NCBI GenBank assembly: GCA_004560375.1
Contig: SFVC01000022.1
Span: 1-35,270 of the forward strand
DNA from: a bacterium
Lineage (GTDB): Bacteria > Bacillota > Clostridia > Oscillospirales > Oscillospiraceae
Reading direction: 5' to 3'
Length of the DNA stretch: 35,270 nt
Position numbers and translations under genes: made by a program. Under the pieces are notes generated by a model. It did no database searches and was not told where the DNA came from. It saw only the letters and a program-made list of their open reading frames with translations. Shown here piece by piece: positions 32,706-35,270 of this stretch (position 1 is the first letter of the stretch; the number at the start of each line of letters is the position of its first letter).

Positions 32706-33164
32706 ATGAAGATTTTAGTTTTCTCCGATTCCCACGGGCGGCTGAGCCTGATGCTGGACGCCATAGAAAAGGAACAGCCCCAGCGGGTGTTTTTCCTGGG
32801 GGACAACTACCGGGACGGCCAGGCCCTGGCGGACGTCTACCCAGACTTACCTATGGATATGGTGCGTGGAAATTGCGATCTCTGCATCGGGCCGGACGAG
32901 CTGCTGGTGGAGGCGGAGGGCGTGCGGTTTTTCCTGGCCCACGGCCACCGCTTCTACGCCAAGCAGGGCACGGATCGGCTGGTGGAGGAGGGAAAGCGCC
33001 GGGGGGCGGCGGTGGTGTGCTTCGGCCACACCCACCAGGCGCTGAGCCAGCCCGAGGGCGGCGTGTGGCTGCTCAACCCGGGGACGGCGGGCGGGGTGAA
33101 CAACCGCCCGGGATACGCCGTGGTGACGGTACGCGGCGGGACGTTCCGGGTGGATCTACGGTGA
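32706..33164 (+). CDS. YfcE/MJ0936-type metallophosphoesterase
   Basis: A 152-residue calcineurin-like phosphodiesterase. Metal-binding motifs: FSDSHG (residues 6-11), FFLGDNYRD, VRGNCD, LAHGH and CFGHTH, followed by NPGTAGG. Length and motif order match the small YfcE group, which act on phosphodiesters such as artificial substrates; natural substrate unclear. ATG at 32706 gives the standard MKILVFSDSHG start; in-frame ATG/GTG at 32694-32697 lie beside AAAGGA and cannot be ruled out. The upstream frame reaching 32445 is not coding. Confidence 0.87.
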   Translation: MKILVFSDSHGRLSLMLDAIEKEQPQRVFFLGDNYRDGQALADVYPDLPMDMVRGNCDLCIGPDELLVEAEGVRFFLAHGHRFYAKQGTDRLVEEGKRRGAAVVCFGHTHQALSQPEGGVWLLNPGTAGGVNNRPGYAVVTVRGGTFRVDLR

Positions 33165-33228
33165 GCAGGCCCCCATTTTGAGTGGTCAGCCGATTAGACG
33201 ATTAAAGCCAGAATTTTTCATTTTGTTC

Positions 33229-33257
33229 TTGACAGGTTCCACTTTGTTTGGTATAAT
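33229..33257 (+). promoter_or_regulatory. Perfect consensus promoter of the tRNA cluster
   Basis: TTGACA (33229-33234), exactly 17 bp, TATAAT (33252-33257), 34 bp before tRNA-Val. This is the strongest promoter seen in the window. Confidence 0.92.
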
Positions 33258-33291
33258 TGCTTTCGCCGTCTGACGAACGGAGGACTGATTG

Positions 33292-33367
33292 GGGAGCATA
33301 GCTCAGCTGGGAGAGCACTTGCCTTACAAGCAAGGGGTCACAGGTTCGAGCCCTGTTGTTCCCACCA
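33292..33367 (+). tRNA. tRNA-Val (TAC)
   Basis: A 76-nt cloverleaf. Acceptor GGGAGCA pairs with TGTTCCC; anticodon arm CTTGC-CTTACAA-GCAAG gives anticodon TAC; T loop TTCGAGC; CCA is encoded. Confidence 0.95.
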
Positions 33368-33375
33368 CATTTTGT

Positions 33376-33452
<77 letters not shown>

Positions 33453-33466
33453 CTTCCCTTTTCTAT

Positions 33467-33542
<76 letters not shown>

Positions 33543-33545
33543 TAT

Positions 33546-33621
33546 GCGAGTGTAGCTCATCTGGTAGAGCGCCACCTTGCCAAGGTGGAGGTAGCGAGTT
33601 CGAGCCTCGTCACTCGCTCCA
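33546..33621 (+). tRNA. tRNA-Gly (GCC)
   Basis: A 76-nt cloverleaf. Acceptor GCGAGTG pairs with CACTCGC; anticodon arm CCACC-TTGCCAA-GGTGG gives GCC; encoded CCA. Its last 29 bases recur at 33766-33794. Confidence 0.95.
33593..33621 (+). repeat. Direct repeat copy 1 (tRNA-Gly 3' end)
   Basis: 29 bp covering the T arm, acceptor 3' strand and CCA of tRNA-Gly, identical to 33766-33794. The position and length are those of attachment sites used by tRNA-targeting integrases. Confidence 0.8.
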
Positions 33622-33765
33622 TGTTTTTCTTTGCTGCATCGGCCGGCTCCGCAGTGGGTTCGTGTTATGAACGAACTCGTTACCTCCACTTATGAACGCG
33701 GCGTGCCGCGTTCATGTGTAATCAGAGGTGCGGGGCCCCCGCGAACCCTGTTCGTGGGGTGCGGA
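33622..33765. other. Palindrome-rich segment between tRNA-Gly 3' repeats
   Basis: 144 bp with no plausible gene. It contains GTTCGT/ACGAAC (33658-33663 and 33671-33676), a perfect 11-bp hairpin ATGAACGCGGC-GT-complement (33692-33715), and a GCGGGG/CCCCGC palindrome near 33730. May be the residue of an excised or decayed integrated element, or a small mobile repeat. Confidence 0.5.
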
Positions 33766-33794
33766 AGCGAGTTCGAGCCTCGTCACTCGCTCCA
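33766..33794 (+). repeat. Direct repeat copy 2: orphan tRNA-Gly 3' end
   Basis: Exact 29-bp copy of the tRNA-Gly 3' end, offset by 173 bp and lacking the 5' part of a tRNA. It cannot fold as a tRNA on its own. Confidence 0.8.
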
Positions 33795-33801
33795 GAAAAA
33801 T

Positions 33802-33835
33802 TTCAAAAAGAAGTGCTAAAGCACTTCTTTTTGAA
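33802..33835 (+). terminator. Terminator after the first four tRNAs
   Basis: A perfect 15-bp stem, TTCAAAAAGAAGTGC (33802-33816) with its complement at 33821-33835, loop TAAA; T-rich 3' arm. Confidence 0.75.
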
Positions 33836-33850
33836 TATAATATAGTGTTC

Positions 33851-33925
33851 GGCGCCATAGCCAAGTGGTAAGGCAAGGGTCTGCAAAATCCTGATGCCCC
33901 AGTTCAAATCTGGGTGGCGCCTCCA
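33851..33925 (+). tRNA. tRNA-Cys (GCA)
   Basis: A 75-nt cloverleaf. Acceptor GGCGCCA pairs with TGGCGCC; anticodon arm AGGGT-CTGCAAA-ATCCT (one G-T pair) gives GCA; encoded CCA. A TATAAT at 33836-33841 could be its -10, but no -35 is visible. Confidence 0.93.
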
Positions 33926-33930
33926 AAACG

Positions 33931-33963
33931 AGAGGGCGGGCTGCGGCCCGCCCTCTGTCTTTT
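33931..33963 (+). terminator. Hairpin after tRNA-Cys
   Basis: AGAGGGCGGGC (33931-33941) pairs perfectly with 33946-33956 around TGCG, followed by GTCTTTTA. Acts as a terminator or as a processing signal before tRNA-Pro. Confidence 0.65.
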
Positions 33964-33973
33964 AATTCAATAT

Positions 33974-34050
33974 CGGGGTGTGGCGAAGTTTGGTATCGCG
34001 CTTGGTTCGGGTCCAAGAGGCCCCGGGTTCGAATCCCGGCACTCCGACCA
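33974..34050 (+). tRNA. tRNA-Pro (CGG)
   Basis: A 77-nt cloverleaf. Acceptor CGGGGTG pairs with CACTCCG (one G-T); anticodon arm CTTGG-TTCGGGT-CCAAG gives CGG; T arm CCGGG-TTCGAAT-CCCGG; encoded CCA. Its 3' end is the last recognisably chromosomal gene before the change in sequence character. Confidence 0.94.
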
Positions 34051-34075
34051 AGTCTCGTTGACAAACGAGATGCAG

Positions 34076-34109
34076 GCAAAAATCCCGCACTTCGGTGCGG
34101 GATTTTTGC
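34076..34109 (+). terminator. Strong terminator of the tRNA cluster
   Basis: A perfect 15-bp stem, GCAAAAATCCCGCAC (34076-34090) and complement (34095-34109), with a stable TTCG tetraloop and T-rich 3' arm. Confidence 0.9.
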
Positions 34110-34451
34110 TCTAAATCAGCAGAAACGCAAAAAGAAAAGAATAATTTTCGGTCATTTCAAAATTTTGGGTGCGTAAAATAAAAATAACGCGCCGGAGATG
34201 CAAATTCCCTGAATTTGGGAGTTTTTAGAAGCACACATGACTCGACCTCTCCAGCATTCAAAAAAAGAAATTTGCCGTCCACAGTCTGCCAGCCACCCAG
34301 GCAGACCGTGGGCGGCTTTTTCATTATCCAGTCTGTTCAGATTGGTGGATATGCTTGGTCTGTCTCTGGTTCCTTGGTGGTATTGGTGAATAGCTTTCCC
34401 CATGCCTTTCAGCTATACTTGCCTTGCAATCAGCGGAAAGGAGAATGACAC
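34110..34451. other. AT-rich non-coding stretch with one strong hairpin
   Basis: 342 bp without a convincing gene, lower in GC than the rest of the window. It holds a terminator-like stem at 34274-34316 (17 bp, two mismatches, then TTTTT) with no gene in front of it, and a TATACT -10-like hexamer at 34414-34419 before the next gene. Could encode a small RNA or be the border region of a mobile element. Confidence 0.5.
34274..34321 (+). terminator. Terminator-like hairpin without an upstream gene
   Basis: GCCGTCCACAGTCTGCC (34274-34290) pairs with GGCAGACCGTGGGCGGC (34300-34316), 15 of 17 pairs, followed by five T. Confidence 0.6.
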
Positions 34452-34838
34452 ATGGCCGAAACTAAGAACCTCTGCGCGCAAATCAGCCTCGACCTGCATC
34501 AGAAAATTTCCGAAGCCAGAGAGGCGGCGGGCCTGACCACCGCACAGTACATCACCGAACTGCTCACCGAATACTTCAAAATGAAAGAAAACGGAGGGAA
34601 CATCACCATGACGAACAACAACACCCGGACCCTGGCCTTTCAGATCACGGAGGACCTTTTCCAGCGGATCAAGACCCACCTGGAGCGCGAGACCCAGCGC
34701 ACCGGCAGGAAGCTGACCCAGCGGGAGTTCGTGCTGGGGCTGATCGAGGAGGCCCTGGAGGCGGCGGAGCAGCAGGAGGAGGCCGCCCCCATCAGCAACG
34801 GTGACGAGGCGGATGACAGCACCGGGCAAGAGAGCTGA
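34452..34838 (+). CDS. Tandem ribbon-helix-helix-like protein, mobile-element type
   Basis: A 128-residue protein with two similar modules: LCAQISLDLHQKISEAREAAGLTTAQYITELLTEYFK (about 7-43) and LAFQITEDLFQRIKTHLERETQRTGRKLTQREFVLGLIEEALEA (about 60-103). Each reads as a short strand followed by two helices, as in ribbon-helix-helix DNA-binding proteins. The tail is acidic. GGAAAGGAG precedes the ATG. Proteins of this kind accompany integrative conjugative elements of Firmicutes, as I recall it; the DNA-binding role is inference. Located beyond the tRNA cluster in a segment of different composition. Confidence 0.7.
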   Translation: MAETKNLCAQISLDLHQKISEAREAAGLTTAQYITELLTEYFKMKENGGNITMTNNNTRTLAFQITEDLFQRIKTHLERETQRTGRKLTQREFVLGLIEEALEAAEQQEEAAPISNGDEADDSTGQES

Positions 34839-34852
34839 CACCCACAGCCGGG

Positions 34853-34879
34853 GCTGCTCCAAAAAGGAGCGGCCCCGGC
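34853..34879. other. Hairpin after the ribbon-helix-helix-like gene
   Basis: GGGGCTGCTCC (34853-34863) pairs with GGAGCGGCCCC (34869-34879) with one wobble and an AAAAA loop, 14 bases after the stop codon. No T tract, so an mRNA-end or processing structure rather than a standard terminator. Confidence 0.45.
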
Positions 34880-35001
34880 CCGTTTCAGGCCGTTTGTGCC
34901 AGCCCAAGGAGTGGGTGGCGTGTGTGCCCCGCCAGGACGGTAAAACGCGGTGTCGGCCCTTTTGTGACCCAGCGTGACGGCCTCCTGCCCACAGCAGCAA
35001 T

Positions 35002-35055
35002 GCGCCCCGGAGATTTCCCGAGTTGGGGAAACCTCCGGGGCGCTTTGTTGTTTTC
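35002..35055 (+). terminator. Long hairpin with T-rich tail
   Basis: GCGCCCCGGAG-A-TTTCCC (35002-35019) pairs with GGGAAA-C-CTCCGGGGCGC (35026-35043), 17 of 18 pairs, then TTTGTTGTTTTC. It lies between converging genes and can end rightward transcription. Confidence 0.65.
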
Positions 35056-35233
35056 AGCTTGCCAGCACAGGCAACCTGTCGCGCCAGACGTCCTCCAGCT
35101 TTCGAGCCTGGAACGCCCGGTTCTCCTCCGCTGTGGCGGTGCGGATACGGTTCAGCTTCCCGCAGTCCGGGCATTGGCAGGGCTTGGACACGGCCTCGAT
35201 CTCAAAGTGGCAGTGATCGCAGACAAACACCAT
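35054..35233 (-). CDS. Small zinc-ribbon protein
   Basis: A 59-residue protein with CDHC near residue 5 and CQCPDC near 19-24, a rubredoxin-like or ribbon zinc site, followed by a charged helical tail. The ATG at 35233 has GGGAGA nine bases upstream; an in-frame ATG at 35260 adds nine residues but lacks a site. It converges on the ribbon-helix-helix-like gene. Probably part of the same mobile segment; function unknown. Confidence 0.6.
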   Translation of the reverse strand: MVFVCDHCHFEIEAVSKPCQCPDCGKLNRIRTATAEENRAFQARKLEDVWRDRLPVLAS

Positions 35234-35270
35234 TTTGACCCATCTCCCTATATTTTTCATTGAGGGACAG

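Noticed and set aside
33593..33794. Tandem repeats as a CRISPR array
   Set aside because: Only two copies, and the repeat is the tRNA-Gly 3' end.
33836..33850. Separate promoter for tRNA-Cys
   Set aside because: TATAAT is present at 33836, but no -35 at 16-18 bp and the site overlaps the end of a terminator stem.
34152..34403. 83-codon minus-strand frame beside the 34274 hairpin
   Set aside because: No ribosome binding site, crosses both arms of a strong hairpin and has no recognisable domain; considered non-coding, though not excluded as a decayed gene.

Overview
The window looks like a stretch of chromosome from a GC-rich Clostridia bacterium, most likely an Oscillospiraceae-type gut anaerobe (relatives of Flavonifractor, Lawsonibacter or Oscillibacter). 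The basis is strongly GC-biased codon use combined with Firmicutes gene orders (smc-ftsY, yhbY-nadD-yqeK-LCP-rsfS, yceD-rpmF), Shine-Dalgarno AGGAGG sites, and promoters of the TTGACA/TATAAT type. This is inference from the sequence; no database search was made.

Layout. 1-6380: two BlaI/M56 (BlaR1-like) regulator-sensor pairs arranged back to back, each with its own operator type and with unrelated extracellular domains that show no penicillin-binding motifs. 6381-7282: the yceD-rpmF operon (leftward) between two terminator hairpins and a consensus promoter overlapped by a 22-bp palindrome. 7279-11331: an orphan OmpR-type response regulator transcribed away from a VTC-domain / DUF4956 / CotH-kinase operon; both divergent promoters carry the same 11-bp-periodic TTTCAG repeats at the same distance from TATAGT, so this looks like one regulated cell-surface or polyphosphate module. 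11340-17292: metabolic genes (M20 amidohydrolase, two-subunit class I fumarase, a DUF975 membrane protein, NADP-type isocitrate dehydrogenase, an S51-like peptidase). 17369-17983: a HAD phosphatase.

18132-31498: a long rightward block of housekeeping genes starting from a good promoter: smc, a zinc-ribbon gene, ftsY, a second zinc-ribbon gene, rdgB, yhbY, a nadD-yqeK fusion, an LCP cell-wall ligase, rsfS, trpS, a TagO/WecA-type transferase, wecB and an anchored protein of unknown function. It combines chromosome segregation, membrane targeting, ribosome assembly, NAD synthesis and wall-polymer priming. A leftward group of three small uncharacterised genes (31499-32650) and a small metallophosphoesterase follow.

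33229-34109: a perfect-consensus promoter drives a tRNA cluster, Val(TAC)-Asp(GTC)-Phe(GAA)-Gly(GCC)-Cys(GCA)-Pro(CGG). The last 29 bp of tRNA-Gly are repeated exactly 173 bp further on, the pattern left by site-specific integration at a tRNA 3' end. Beyond tRNA-Pro the sequence changes character (AT-rich leader, strong hairpins, a tandem ribbon-helix-helix-like protein and a small zinc-ribbon protein), which suggests the edge of an integrated mobile element that continues outside the window.

The best candidates for something not described are the mirrored response-regulator promoter controlling the VTC/DUF4956/CotH cassette, the paired M56 sensors with unusual ectodomains, the palindrome over the rpmF promoter, and the tRNA-Gly duplication.
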